Notes: a model not told the origin generated them from the sequence alone. Positions 42,013 to 51,560 are shown, counted from the stretch's first letter. The stretch: 64,000 bases of DNA from CAYQJL01 sp964612295 (GCA_964612295.1 CAZTDY010000006.1:1-64000), one strand, 5' to 3'. A program made the numbers and translations.

Positions 42013-43545
42013 TCAAGCGGGTCGCTCGATTTTCCCCGATGCGGACGTGGGCAGGGAGGAGACGATCTCGACCTGCTGCGGCACGAAGATCTCCTCCAGA
42101 TGCGCCCGGCAATGGCAGAGGATGTCGTCGGCGGTCAAACTGACCCCCGTCCGCAAGACGACCTCCGCGCGGATCGCGTTTCCAAGAATGTCATCGGGCA
42201 CGGGGGTCACCCGGGCCGCGACGACCTCCTCCAATTCATGGAGGACGGCCTCGATCTCCTTGGGTGCCACGAGTTCTCCCCTGGATTTGAACAGGTCGTC
42301 CAGACGACCCTGGAAATAGAGGAAGCCGGCTTCATCGATGCGAAAGATGTCCCCGGTGTGAAGGACCCGTTCCCATGGATAGAGGCCGGCCCTGAGCACA
42401 TTGGCCGTGGCCTCGGGGTCGTTGTAGTAGCCCTGCATGACGCACGCGCCCCGCACGACGAGCTCGCCGGTGGCGTCCCGGTCGCGCAGGTGCCCGTCGC
42501 CATCGACCACGTAGACCTCGGTGTTGGGCATCGGAATGCCGACCGAATCGGGTCGCTCATCGATGAGATGAGGGGGAAGGAAGGCCACGCGCTTACATTC
42601 GGTGAGGCCGTACATCGAATAGATCGAAGCCTTGGGAAACATCGCCCGCAACCGGGGGATAAAGGCCGGAGGCAGGGCGGCGCCCGTATTCGTGATGTAT
42701 CGAACCGAGGAGAGGTCAATGTCCTCGGGTATGTCGAGGTTGAGCAAGAGCGACATCATCGTCGGCACGCAGGGCAGGCCGGTCACACCCCGCGAGGCGA
42801 TGTCCTGCACCAGCTGGAATGGGTACCCGAATCCTGCTTTCAGGATCAACGTGCCCCCGAAGGCGATGGTCATCAACAGCTGGTAGAGGCCGTAGTCGAA
42901 GGAAAGCGGAAGAACGTTCAACACGATGTCACCTGGGTGGTTCCCCAGATAGGTCGTGATCGAGTTGGCCGCGGTGACCATGTTCCGGTGGGTGAGCATG
43001 ACACCCTTGGGATGACCTGTGCTCCCGGAGGTGTAGATGATCGCCGCCAGGTCCAGATCGACTTGGCGCAATGCCGAAAGGGGTTGTTCTTGGGAAAGAA
43101 TCGCCTCGAAATAGGAGTGCTCGGCCGCTCTGGGGCCCTGGGGAGCCGGTCCGGTCACGATCGTCCGCTGCCTGAGCGCCCGGTCGCACAGAGGGGCGAT
43201 CGTCTTCAGATGCAAAGGGTCAGTGATCACAAAGCTCGGTTTGCACTGCTCGATGATGTAGCGGAGCTTGTTCGACTTGATGGCAGGGTTGATGATCGAG
43301 AAGACGCCTCCCGCCATCAGCGTTGCGTACAGCGAGACGACCGCCTCCGAAGAATTCGGCAGGTAGATAACGACACGCCCTCCGCGCATCAGGTGGTTGC
43401 GGCGCAGATAGGCGGCCAGGGTCCCGGCGTGCCCTTTGAGTTGACGATAGGTGAGCGTCGTATTCCCGCAGTGCAGGGCGGTTTTGTCCGGGTGACGTTG
43501 GACCGATCGAGTCAGGAACTCATGCAGCAGGTTTACGACGCGCAT
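42013..43545 (-). CDS. AMP-dependent acyl ligase
   Basis: 510 residues of the ANL superfamily: AIIYTSGSTGHPKGVMLTH (P-loop), SMYGLTEC (A5), GELVVRGACVMQGYY, HTGDIFRIDEAGFLYFQGRLDDLFKSRGE (A7/A8) and a C-terminal SGKIERP with the catalytic Lys. Similar to ligases that charge an acyl carrier protein in exosortase A-associated and other surface-glycan clusters. The ACP three genes on would be its natural acceptor. ATG 43545 has GAGGGA. 28 bp after the NAD synthase gene. Confidence 0.92.
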   Translation of the reverse strand: MRVVNLLHEFLTRSVQRHPDKTALHCGNTTLTYRQLKGHAGTLAAYLRRNHLMRGGRVVIYLPNSSEAVVSLYATLMAGGVFSIINPAIKSNKLRYIIEQCKPSFVITDPLHLKTIAPLCDRALRQRTIVTGPAPQGPRAAEHSYFEAILSQEQPLSALRQVDLDLAAIIYTSGSTGHPKGVMLTHRNMVTAANSITTYLGNHPGDIVLNVLPLSFDYGLYQLLMTIAFGGTLILKAGFGYPFQLVQDIASRGVTGLPCVPTMMSLLLNLDIPEDIDLSSVRYITNTGAALPPAFIPRLRAMFPKASIYSMYGLTECKRVAFLPPHLIDERPDSVGIPMPNTEVYVVDGDGHLRDRDATGELVVRGACVMQGYYNDPEATANVLRAGLYPWERVLHTGDIFRIDEAGFLYFQGRLDDLFKSRGELVAPKEIEAVLHELEEVVAARVTPVPDDILGNAIRAEVVLRTGVSLTADDILCHCRAHLEEIFVPQQVEIVSSLPTSASGKIERPA

Positions 43546-43573
43546 CGACTTCGATTCCCTCAGTTCGTTTGGG

Positions 43574-44539
43574 CTAGGCGACCTTGACCGGGCCCATCCG
43601 CAGATGTTCGGTGGCTACGATCTTCCGGTGAATGTTTGCGTAGGCCCGTTCGACCTGTTCTTCGCTGAGGTCGAGAACCGCGGCCGCCTCCCCCGGCGGC
43701 ACATCGTTGTCCATGGCCAGCCAGAGCATGTCCATGAGATAGAAATCCAGACCGAAGAAGAACTCCTCCTGCGACACCTCCGCCGAGTAGGTGTCCGTGG
43801 TCGGCACCCGGCTCAGGATCTCCTGGGGCACATCGAGGTATTCGGCCAACTGGAAGACCTGGGTCTTGAACAGGTGAGCGATCGGCTGAAGGTCGACTCC
43901 GCCGTCGCCGTGTTTGACGAAGAAGCCCTGGAGGTGCTCGTCCTTGTTGCCCGTGCCGATGACGGCCCAGTTACGCAATTCGGCATGGTAGTAGAGCATG
44001 GTCATACGCAGCCGCTGCTTGAGATTCGAGGCGGCCACCACGCCAAGGTAGGGCCTCGGTGGCAGCCGCTTGCATTGCACATTGCCGGCCGGATCCTCGA
44101 TGGTGATGTTGAAGAAGTTGAAGGTCTGCTTGTCCAGGATCTTGCCGGGATTGGTGATCTTGACCTTGTAGCTGTCGTCGAACTCGGGAAAGACGAGGCG
44201 GATCGCGTCATTGCGACGCTGGTAGCAACCCAGGGCCGCAAGCGCCCCTGAGATATCTTCCGTGAATGTCTTGAAACCATAGTGATCGGCGAGCACTTGG
44301 GCCAGATCGATACTCTCGGGGGCCGAGTCGGTTTCCGGCATCATGATGCCCACGACTCGTTCGGGACCGAAGGCGCGCACACACAAGGCGGCCACAACGG
44401 AAGAGTCGATACCGCCTGAGATTCCCAGCACGGTTCCCTGCTTCCTCAATGGACCCCGGAGCTGCTCACGCAACAGGTTGCAGATCTCCTCGGTGGTCGC
44501 TTCGACATCGATCTTGAGGCTGTCTTTCTGAAACAACAT
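43574..44539 (-). CDS. nadE: NAD synthase (NH3-dependent)
   Basis: 321 residues. The PP-loop GISGGIDSSVVAALC (about 40-54), the late GTGNKDEHLQGFFVKHGDGGVDLQPIAHLFKTQV and VPTTDTYSAEVSQEEFFFG are typical of ammonia-dependent NadE without a nitrilase domain. It ligates ammonia to nicotinic acid adenine dinucleotide. ATG 44539 follows AGGAG. A nadE copy beside an asparagine synthetase and an AMP-ligase recurs in surface-polysaccharide clusters, where it may instead amidate a sugar acid; that is inference. Confidence 0.9.
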   Translation of the reverse strand: MLFQKDSLKIDVEATTEEICNLLREQLRGPLRKQGTVLGISGGIDSSVVAALCVRAFGPERVVGIMMPETDSAPESIDLAQVLADHYGFKTFTEDISGALAALGCYQRRNDAIRLVFPEFDDSYKVKITNPGKILDKQTFNFFNITIEDPAGNVQCKRLPPRPYLGVVAASNLKQRLRMTMLYYHAELRNWAVIGTGNKDEHLQGFFVKHGDGGVDLQPIAHLFKTQVFQLAEYLDVPQEILSRVPTTDTYSAEVSQEEFFFGLDFYLMDMLWLAMDNDVPPGEAAAVLDLSEEQVERAYANIHRKIVATEHLRMGPVKVA

Positions 44540-44754
44540 CACAACTCCTACCCGGGTATGTCCGGTACCCACAGCAATGCCTCCATCACGCTAAGTTTCG
44601 GCAGCGGCGCGGGATACCTTGACGGGCAACCGGGGGCGGGCTCGCGGCTGCAGTAGGGTCCGCCGCGGGTTCGCCAGGGAGGGGAAAGCGCCCAACCAAT
44701 TGAAATAGAATAGGTTGGCAGGCCGACGGTCATGCGGAGCGACTCGCTGGATCT

Positions 44755-45696
44755 CTATTCGATGATCTTCTTGACCCGGTAGTCGAGGACCTCGCGCGAG
44801 TGACAGTAGATGATCAGCTCCCCGATGAGCCCGACCGAGAAGAGGTGGAATCCGAAGACCAGAAGCAGGATTCCCATGAGCAGGAAGGGCCGATCAGCCA
44901 GTCCGACCCCATAGAAGAGACGCAGGACTCCCAGGTAGGCGATGATCAGCACGCCCGGCAAGCCGAGGCCGACCCCGATCAGACCGAAGAACCGGAGCGG
45001 TTTCTTGGTGAACTTGACCAGGAAGAACAGCGTCAGGATGTCCAGGAGCCGCCTGACATAGGCTCCGGCGTTGACGACGCGAACCTGCGTGTCCTCTTTC
45101 CGCTGCCCGACCTTGATCTCGCGAACATTCACCCCGCGCTGAAAGGCGAAGATAGGAAGAAACCGATGGAGATCACCGTAGAGCACAAACTCGGAGAGGA
45201 CCTTGCGGCTGATGAGACGCATGCCTGAAGTAATGTCGCGGAACGACGTGTTGGTCAGCTTGCGGATGACGTAGTGGTAGATGCTCGCCTGAATCCGGTT
45301 GATGAGCGGGTCCTTGCGCGGGTATCGACGCGTGATGACCATGTCGTGCCCGGCGTTGTAGGCGTCGAACACCTTGTGCAGGTCCTTGGGCTCGATCTGA
45401 ATATAGGAGGCCAGCGTGAGGATCAACTCGCCCTTGGCTTGACGGAAGCCTTCCATCAGAGCCATCGACTCTCCGAAGCTCCTCGCGAACTGGATGATTC
45501 GGATCGGCTCGCCCTCGCTCTGCAGCTTCTTGAGCGCATCCACCGCGAGCGGGAAAGCACCGTCAACGACGAAGATGAATTCGAAACTCTGTTTCATCTC
45601 GCGCAGTTCAGCGGCGTAGATGCTGTAGAGCTTGTCCATCCGATCGTGTCGTTCGCTGATCGGAACAACCACGCTGACTTGCGGCGTATCGCTCAC
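44755..45696 (-). CDS. Family 2 glycosyltransferase (dolichyl/undecaprenyl-phosphate type)
   Basis: 313 residues. GT2 fold start VSVVVPISERHDRMDKL, FEFIFVVDGAF, ARSFGESMALMEGF, then the acceptor-region FRDITSGMRLISRKVL. Two C-terminal membrane helices (about 230-250, 265-290). Such enzymes move a sugar from a nucleotide to polyprenyl phosphate. Atypical: the usual DADLQ metal motif appears as TLASYIQIEPKD, so the Asp are not conserved and activity may differ. GTG start 45696. Confidence 0.85.
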   Translation of the reverse strand: MSDTPQVSVVVPISERHDRMDKLYSIYAAELREMKQSFEFIFVVDGAFPLAVDALKKLQSEGEPIRIIQFARSFGESMALMEGFRQAKGELILTLASYIQIEPKDLHKVFDAYNAGHDMVITRRYPRKDPLINRIQASIYHYVIRKLTNTSFRDITSGMRLISRKVLSEFVLYGDLHRFLPIFAFQRGVNVREIKVGQRKEDTQVRVVNAGAYVRRLLDILTLFFLVKFTKKPLRFFGLIGVGLGLPGVLIIAYLGVLRLFYGVGLADRPFLLMGILLLVFGFHLFSVGLIGELIIYCHSREVLDYRVKKIIE

Positions 45697-45747
45697 GAGC
45701 TCAGGTCCCTCTTCTTTCGTTGTCCCCAGACCGCGCCCTTCTGCGGG

Positions 45748-46680
45748 CTAGATCATCGTAACCGTTCTCTTCTTCTTCAGACGCACAAAGAACTCACCCA
45801 GCAAACCCCAGGAGACGAGGGTCATCGTCAGTGAAAACAGGAGAAGACTCGAGGTCAAGAACATGAGCCCCACCTCTCCCTGCATGTATAGAACCACCGA
45901 GGCCAGCGCGAAGGCCAGCCCTCCGACGAAGGACGCGAAGCCCAGACCGGCAAACCAGAACAGGGGCCGGTAGTAGAAGTGAATGAGCATCCGGATGGTG
46001 ATCAGGTCGAGGAGCACCTTCCAGATCCGGGTGAGGCCGTACTTGGATTGCCCGTGTTCGCGTGGGCGATGGTTGACGACGATTTCACCCACGCGTGCCC
46101 CAACCGAAGTCGCCAGGGCCGGAATGAAACGGTGCATATCCGAATAGAGACTCACGGTTTTCACGACCGAGCTCCGATAGGCCTTCAGGGAACACCCGTT
46201 GTCGTGGATGGCGACGCTGGCGATCTGCGAGATCATCCAGTTTGCGATCCGCGAGGGGAAGGTGCGCGTGACCGCATTATCCTGGCGATCCTTGCGCCAG
46301 CCACTCACCACATCGTAGCCCTCGTTCAGCTTCTCCAAGAGCCGGGGGATGTCGTGCGGGTCGTTCTGCAGATCCCCGTCCATCGAGATGACGATTTCCC
46401 CGCGGGCCAGATCAAAGCCCGCCTGCATGGCCGGAGTCTGACCGAAGTTGCGCGAGAAACAGACGACACGGATCGTGCCCTGCCCGGCAGGCTGGGCCTT
46501 CCTCTCGTCCACGATCGCCTGCAGTCGCGCGAGGGTCTCGTCGCGGCTGCCGTCATTGACGACGATGACCTCGAAAGGCCGATCGACCGACTCCAGGACC
46601 TCGCAGAGTTCATCACAGAGCGGTCCCACGTTCTCTTCTTCGTCAAACACGGGTATGACGATGGAAAGATAGGGCTCCAT
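45748..46680 (-). CDS. Family 2 glycosyltransferase (ArnC/DPM1-like)
   Basis: 310 residues. LSIVIPVFDEEENVGPL, VNDGSRDETL, FSRNFGQTPAMQAGFDLARGEIVISMDGDLQNDP with the intact DGDLQ metal site and NGCSLKAYRSSVV give the ArnC/GtrB-type undecaprenyl-phosphate glycosyltransferase. Two C-terminal helices (about 240-300). Intact where its neighbour downstream is degenerate, so the pair may work as a complex. ATG 46680 follows GAGGAG. Confidence 0.92.
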   Translation of the reverse strand: MEPYLSIVIPVFDEEENVGPLCDELCEVLESVDRPFEVIVVNDGSRDETLARLQAIVDERKAQPAGQGTIRVVCFSRNFGQTPAMQAGFDLARGEIVISMDGDLQNDPHDIPRLLEKLNEGYDVVSGWRKDRQDNAVTRTFPSRIANWMISQIASVAIHDNGCSLKAYRSSVVKTVSLYSDMHRFIPALATSVGARVGEIVVNHRPREHGQSKYGLTRIWKVLLDLITIRMLIHFYYRPLFWFAGLGFASFVGGLAFALASVVLYMQGEVGLMFLTSSLLLFSLTMTLVSWGLLGEFFVRLKKKRTVTMI

Positions 46681-46777
46681 GACGACACTCCTCGTTCCAC
46701 AGGGCACAGACCTCGCCGTGAGCGTACCCTCTCCATGGATCGGTTACACGGGTAAGTTCGGCATTCGAAACAAGATA

Positions 46778-48601
46778 TCAAGGAATCTCTTCTAGCGAAT
46801 ATACCCTGACCTCGGGTCCGGGATGAAGGCCTTCTTTGCCGGTGAAGGTCTTCACGAGACGTCCGTAGCTGAACAGGTCCCGATAGAAAGCGGCGAAGGA
46901 GGGGAATCTCTCGGGGGTGGAGGTATTTCGGTCCATGCAGGACAAATACGCGTAGCTGTGGACGATGGCGTAGTCGAAGCCCTGCTGAACGTAGGACTCG
47001 TACGAGTTGACCCCCACCGGCTTCAGGGGGTTGGCCATATCCTGATCGTAGTCGGTGGTCAGCTCGTGGACACCTGACTGCTCCTCGACCCGTCGCCACC
47101 AGGGGAATCGAATCTCCACGATGTCGTAGGTGACGCCCTGTTTGGAGGCCTCGATCTGATAGTCGAGGTAGCGCTGGTAGTGGGTGGTGAACTGCCCCGA
47201 GCCGGTCGACTCCGTCGCCGCCGGGTATACGCGGTGGATCGCCGTTTCGCTCAGGTTCAACCGGGGGCCGTTTTCGCTCACGAGGAGCCGGTTCCCGGCT
47301 GGGATGTTCGCTTCGATCCACACCTTGGCCAGCTGGCGTGTGTTCGTCCGAGAGACGAAAGTCCCTCGATCGAGGATTGCCCAGGTCGGCCAGGCCAGCA
47401 AGAGCCCCAGACCCACCAACACAATGCGGCGACTCAGCTCCGAGCGCTCCCAGAGGAGTGACAGGAGGTGCCCCCCCGTCAGGGCAAGGAAGGCGTAGAA
47501 AGGTAGCTGGTGCCGGGGTTCGGCATAGCCGGGGTAGCTGACCACGGAGAGGCCCACAAAGACGATCGGATAGACCAGGAAGATCAGCCGAGTTCGGTCC
47601 AGACGCCTGAGAAAGACGAGCAGGCCGACGAGCGAAATGACCGCAATCGGGAGTCCCATGCCGTGCGTGGCGAACAGCTCCTGCGCATACTCCGCGAAGC
47701 CCCCGCTGATATCGGTCGGTTGCGAGATGAAGTCGCTCGGCTGCGCTGCAGGCGGTGGGCCGAAGAGCGCCGCAACCTTGTCGATCAGATGGTTGACGTT
47801 GTAGAAGGTCGCCGTCCGTCCCAGGGGATCGAGGAAGTTGTAGGGCGCGCAGACGAAGTAGGTGCCGACGAACATGAGGAACGCCGCCCCCAGCCACCGA
47901 AGCTTGCCGACGATTTTGGCCGGGGCACCGGTGCAGGCGTCCTTTCCCCGCCACACGATTGCGACGAAGATCGGTGCGAGCATTGCCATGGGGTAGTACT
48001 TCGTGGCGGCTCCCATGCCGGCTGCCGCCGAGGCCAGCAGCAGCGGTTTCACTCCGCCTCGTTCCAGGTGGCGGAAGAGGAAGAACAGGGACAGGAAGAC
48101 GAAGAAGCTCGCAGGAATGTCCGCTTTGACTTCCTGGCAGATCACCACATGGGCATAGGTCAGGGAGAGCAGGATTGCCGCAAAGGCCCCAGCCCGCTTT
48201 CCCAGGTACCGATTGCCGAACCGATAGACCAGCCAGATCGTGGCGATTCCAAATGCCATGGAGGTCAGCCGACCGATCAAATAGAACGGCCCCGGGTTTT
48301 GCACGAAGTAGACCGCGAACTCATCGACTGAGGTCCACATTCCACCGACGAGCCCGATCAGGAAGAAGACCCCATACTCGGCAAACAGGAGGTACATGAG
48401 AAAGGCCGGCTTATGGAACCAGTGGGGGTTCAAGTCGAACGAGCCAAAGGACAGGGCCCGCATCACGAAGTGGTTTTCGTCCCCGAAGTAGGAGAATGGA
48501 TAGTCATGCCAGAATCCGAGCAGACGCAAAAGAGTGGCACCCAGAAGGGTCGCTACCAGGATCAGCGCTGAGCGCCGGAGCGTTTCGTTATCTGCTTTCA
48601 T
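46778..48601 (-). CDS. GT39-like membrane glycosyltransferase
   Basis: 607 residues with about 11 membrane helices. The first outer loop has FSYFGDENHFVMRAL with the catalytic-type Asp-Glu, as in GT39/ArnT-type transferases, and VVICQEVKADIPASFF. The C-terminal about 150 residues lie outside (LLVSENGPRLNLSETAIHRVYPAATESTG). It would use a polyprenyl-linked sugar made by the two GT2 enzymes to glycosylate a lipid or protein at the cell surface. Start 48601 overlaps the stop of the upstream gene by 14 bp. Confidence 0.85.
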   Translation of the reverse strand: MKADNETLRRSALILVATLLGATLLRLLGFWHDYPFSYFGDENHFVMRALSFGSFDLNPHWFHKPAFLMYLLFAEYGVFFLIGLVGGMWTSVDEFAVYFVQNPGPFYLIGRLTSMAFGIATIWLVYRFGNRYLGKRAGAFAAILLSLTYAHVVICQEVKADIPASFFVFLSLFFLFRHLERGGVKPLLLASAAAGMGAATKYYPMAMLAPIFVAIVWRGKDACTGAPAKIVGKLRWLGAAFLMFVGTYFVCAPYNFLDPLGRTATFYNVNHLIDKVAALFGPPPAAQPSDFISQPTDISGGFAEYAQELFATHGMGLPIAVISLVGLLVFLRRLDRTRLIFLVYPIVFVGLSVVSYPGYAEPRHQLPFYAFLALTGGHLLSLLWERSELSRRIVLVGLGLLLAWPTWAILDRGTFVSRTNTRQLAKVWIEANIPAGNRLLVSENGPRLNLSETAIHRVYPAATESTGSGQFTTHYQRYLDYQIEASKQGVTYDIVEIRFPWWRRVEEQSGVHELTTDYDQDMANPLKPVGVNSYESYVQQGFDYAIVHSYAYLSCMDRNTSTPERFPSFAAFYRDLFSYGRLVKTFTGKEGLHPGPEVRVYSLEEIP

Positions 48602-50552
48602 GGCTTTCAGCCGGTGTGATGGTGATCAAAGAAACCTCAGGGCGACAAAACAACCGGATGGGGAGCTTCGACGTGCCTACCCCCCGACTGACACTCACCA
48701 TCATCGACCCGTGAGCATGCGTTCCCGAGGACCATCCCTCAGGCAGCTCCCTGTTCACTCGCACGGGCGCCCCGGTCGGCCAGCAGATCTGACCTCCGTG
48801 GGTGTCTCCGGCGAGCATCAGGTCGAAACCGGAAATGTCATAGCTTTGGACGATTTCAGGGGAGTGTACGATCAACAGATCGAAAGCAGACGGGTGGAGC
48901 GGACGAACTGTGGTCTCGAACCTTCGCTCGGTGAACCACGTCGCCGGGTCTACCTGAGCCCCGTCGAACCCTTCTGCCATGAGCCCCTCGCCGCGATTAT
49001 GTCGAGCGACACGGAGATTGTCAAAATTCTTCGCCTCCGCGGCGCCGTTGACCCACACGCCAACGGTTCCCCGGCCGAGACGCAGGTCCGAATCATCCCG
49101 GCACACGATTTCCCAATCGTTCGGTTCGCCGCTCTCCCGGGGCCAGAATCGCGCCTGGATCCTCGTGTGGTCCGGGTTTGTCAGGCACTGAATCCGAAAC
49201 CGGTACCAACGATCGGGTCGAAAGACCGACCGGGTGGTCGTCACTCCGGTCACCGGCCCGGTTCCGTGAGGGGCGATCGTCATCCGGGACGCATCGTTCA
49301 GGCGCAGACGATAGAATCGATCGCAGGTGCGGCTGTACTGCGAGTAGAAGGTCAGCCCCAACCCCCCGTCCTCATGCCGGAAGTCCCCGGTGAACTCGTA
49401 GTCGCGCCAGAGGTACGCGTCGCCGCTCCGATAGTGCAGGAAGCTGTTGAGGCTGGTTGGTCCGCCTGCCAGGCAGGAGCTGGCCTCGCCTTGCACGGCG
49501 AACAGGGCGAGTTCGGGCAGTTTCCCCGTGACCGAGACGCCCGGCACCCCATCGGAGAGAATCGACTCGTCCTCCAAGATCCGCACGCCGGCTTTCTGCA
49601 GCGCTCTCCCAAGTAGGTGGCGGTTGTTGAGAATCCCCTCTCCCCACACGAGAAACTTCTCGCCCGGAAGCCCTGCAATGAATTCGACCAGCGTACCGAG
49701 TTCTTCCCCCAATTGTGTCTTGTGGCTCTCGCCGATCGGATCGAAGACGTCGCCGGTCAGAACGGTCAGCTGCGGCGCGGCGCTCTCCAACCGCTCGGCG
49801 AGCTGCCGCTCTCGCAGAGTGATGCGCGACAGGTGTAGATCGCTGAGGTGAGCGATGGTGAAGGGCCGAGTGACACCGGCGTGGGGGAGGGTCTGGCCCG
49901 TCACCTGGATCCACCGTGGTTCGATTTGGATCCCGTAGTAGAGCAGCAAGCTCATGCCCAACAGCACACCCGCCAGACCCGCCGGCACGAGCCTTTGCCG
50001 AACGCGCCGGAGAATCAACGGCAAGAGAAGAATCGCGCCGAAAAGCACCTCGACACAGAGCGACCAGGCGTTGTTCCTGTTGAACAGGCTCAGCACATAG
50101 GCGGGGATGGTCTGCCCCTCCCGCACGACATCGCCGAAGAGTGCGACCGGTGAGCTGAAGCGGAGTTCGCTGAAGGGCCAGAGAAGCGGCACCCCGAAGG
50201 GGGCTGAATTGTCTTCGGCGAAGAAATCCATCACCGGGTGGGAGAGCGCAACCAGCACACAGCAGACGAGGACCTTCCAGGCCGCGAATGCCTGGCTCGT
50301 CCGAGCGATCAGAGACCCAACGGCAACCCCTGCCACCAGTGCGATCGGTAGGCTGTGGGAGAGGCCGAAGTGATATCGATTCGGGTCACCCATCACAGCC
50401 CCGAACAGGAGGTCGATGTCGGGAAGCAAGGCCAGGAAGAGGCAGGCGATGAGGAGGCCGAGCTTCGGCTTCACCGGGGAGACCGGTTGTCCCTTTTGCA
50501 GTGCGCAGTAGGCCGCGATCCCAACGGCCGAGTGGGCAAGGGGCATGGGCAC
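48588..50552 (-). CDS. YdjM-type membrane hydrolase fused to a calcineurin-like phosphoesterase with inserted LamG-like domain
   Basis: 654 residues. The N-terminal about 215 residues resemble DUF457/YdjM membrane proteins (HSAVGIAAYCALQ, ALLPDIDLLFG, FGLSHSLPIALVAG, ALSHPVMDFF; His/Asp-bearing helices). The C-terminal half is a metallophosphoesterase: AHLSDLHLSRI, VLTGDVFDP, then at the end DLLIVHSPE and LAGDTHGGQIC. The GNHD block is replaced by VWGEGILNNRHLL. A concanavalin-like stretch of about 200 residues (SFLHYRSGDAYLWRDYEFTGDF..., WYRFRIQC, VGVWVNGAAEAKNFDNLRV) is inserted within the esterase. GTG 50552 has AGGGAGG 8 bp upstream. Confidence 0.82.
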   Translation of the reverse strand: MPMPLAHSAVGIAAYCALQKGQPVSPVKPKLGLLIACLFLALLPDIDLLFGAVMGDPNRYHFGLSHSLPIALVAGVAVGSLIARTSQAFAAWKVLVCCVLVALSHPVMDFFAEDNSAPFGVPLLWPFSELRFSSPVALFGDVVREGQTIPAYVLSLFNRNNAWSLCVEVLFGAILLLPLILRRVRQRLVPAGLAGVLLGMSLLLYYGIQIEPRWIQVTGQTLPHAGVTRPFTIAHLSDLHLSRITLRERQLAERLESAAPQLTVLTGDVFDPIGESHKTQLGEELGTLVEFIAGLPGEKFLVWGEGILNNRHLLGRALQKAGVRILEDESILSDGVPGVSVTGKLPELALFAVQGEASSCLAGGPTSLNSFLHYRSGDAYLWRDYEFTGDFRHEDGGLGLTFYSQYSRTCDRFYRLRLNDASRMTIAPHGTGPVTGVTTTRSVFRPDRWYRFRIQCLTNPDHTRIQARFWPRESGEPNDWEIVCRDDSDLRLGRGTVGVWVNGAAEAKNFDNLRVARHNRGEGLMAEGFDGAQVDPATWFTERRFETTVRPLHPSAFDLLIVHSPEIVQSYDISGFDLMLAGDTHGGQICWPTGAPVRVNRELPEGWSSGTHAHGSMMVSVSRGVGTSKLPIRLFCRPEVSLITITPAESHESR

Positions 50553-50566
50553 GTGTCGATCCTCCC

Positions 50567-51529
50567 TCAGCGTCCTCGTTTCAGGGGAATCGAGTCCATC
50601 AGATACCAGAGGCCCGCGGGGATCGCGACCACGATGTCCATGAAGAAGCAGGTCAGCCCCAACATCATCGCGCTCGTGTAGTCGATCCCCAGGAGCGACA
50701 ATACCAGAACGTAGCTACCCTCGCGGAAACCGATGCCGAGGAAGGACACCGGGAGTCTCTCGGCCAGGACCGTGACCGGCACGAAGGCGACACAGGTCAG
50801 GAGGCTCAAAGGGATTCCCAGCGCCTTGGCGGCGAAGTAGGTCGCCAGAATGGCGAAGAGTTGCTCGAAGCAGGACAACACCGTGAAATTGAGGGTCGTG
50901 CTCTTGTAGCGCCGGTAAAGAACAAAGGCCTCGTAGTATTCTCCGAGCCTGACCTTCTCGGACAGCCGGGGCAGGTTCGCCCATCTGCTGAGACGATTCC
51001 AGATCGTGTCGCTCAAGAGCAGCACGAAGAGCAGGCAGGTGAGAATCAGGAGGGCGACGACAACTCCCACCAACTGGCCGGTCACCTCCGAGGAGGGCAG
51101 GATGCGAAAGAGGATCGCCAGGCCGAGCAGGAGAACGATGAGGGTGGCCAAGAGCCCCAGGAGGCGCTCGAGAATGATCGAGGCCATGACCTGGGCGCCC
51201 TTGAGACCGGACTGGCTGAGCTGAACGAAACGAACGATGTCGGGACCAATCCCAAACGGGACGGCGAAGCCCAGGAAGCAGGCTTGGTAGTACACCTTGA
51301 AGGCCGCCCACTCGCTGATCGACACCGCGAACACCTTGAGAAGACGCTTCCATTTCCAGGCCATGAACACCCGGTCGGCGATGTTGACGGCGAACATCGC
51401 CAACAGATAGAGGACCGAGACGCGGCCCAGGAGTTCGGAGACCCGCTCGGTGTCGATGTAGTAGATCAGGACCGCGAAGACAGAGAGGCTGAGGACGACT
51501 TGCAGGGTCCTCTTCTGCCATGTGCTCAT
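50567..51529 (-). CDS. LPG-synthase-type/flippase-like membrane protein (UPF0104)
   Basis: 320 residues with about eight membrane helices. Landmarks are FAVPFGIGPDIVRFVQLSQSGLKGAQVMASIILERLLGLLAT and LPVSFLGIGFREGSYVLV, the signatures of the UPF0104/lysylphosphatidylglycerol-synthase membrane region. In glycan clusters such proteins are suspected lipid movers. ATG 51529 is chosen because the longer frame would run back into the deacetylase gene; its ribosome site is weak. Lies 14 bp before the phosphoesterase fusion. Confidence 0.85.
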   Translation of the reverse strand: MSTWQKRTLQVVLSLSVFAVLIYYIDTERVSELLGRVSVLYLLAMFAVNIADRVFMAWKWKRLLKVFAVSISEWAAFKVYYQACFLGFAVPFGIGPDIVRFVQLSQSGLKGAQVMASIILERLLGLLATLIVLLLGLAILFRILPSSEVTGQLVGVVVALLILTCLLFVLLLSDTIWNRLSRWANLPRLSEKVRLGEYYEAFVLYRRYKSTTLNFTVLSCFEQLFAILATYFAAKALGIPLSLLTCVAFVPVTVLAERLPVSFLGIGFREGSYVLVLSLLGIDYTSAMMLGLTCFFMDIVVAIPAGLWYLMDSIPLKRGR

Positions 51530-51560
51530 CTTCGCCACAGTTTGTCTCCCGCCGTTCCGT

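Noticed and set aside
44692..44718. CCAACC/GGTTGG inverted repeat as an operator
   Set aside because: Only 6 bp per arm with a long loop and no relation to a start codon; likely chance.
46326..47954. 542-codon minus-strand frame
   Set aside because: Overlaps two genes with clear GT39 and GT2 motifs in another frame and has arginine/proline-rich noise composition.
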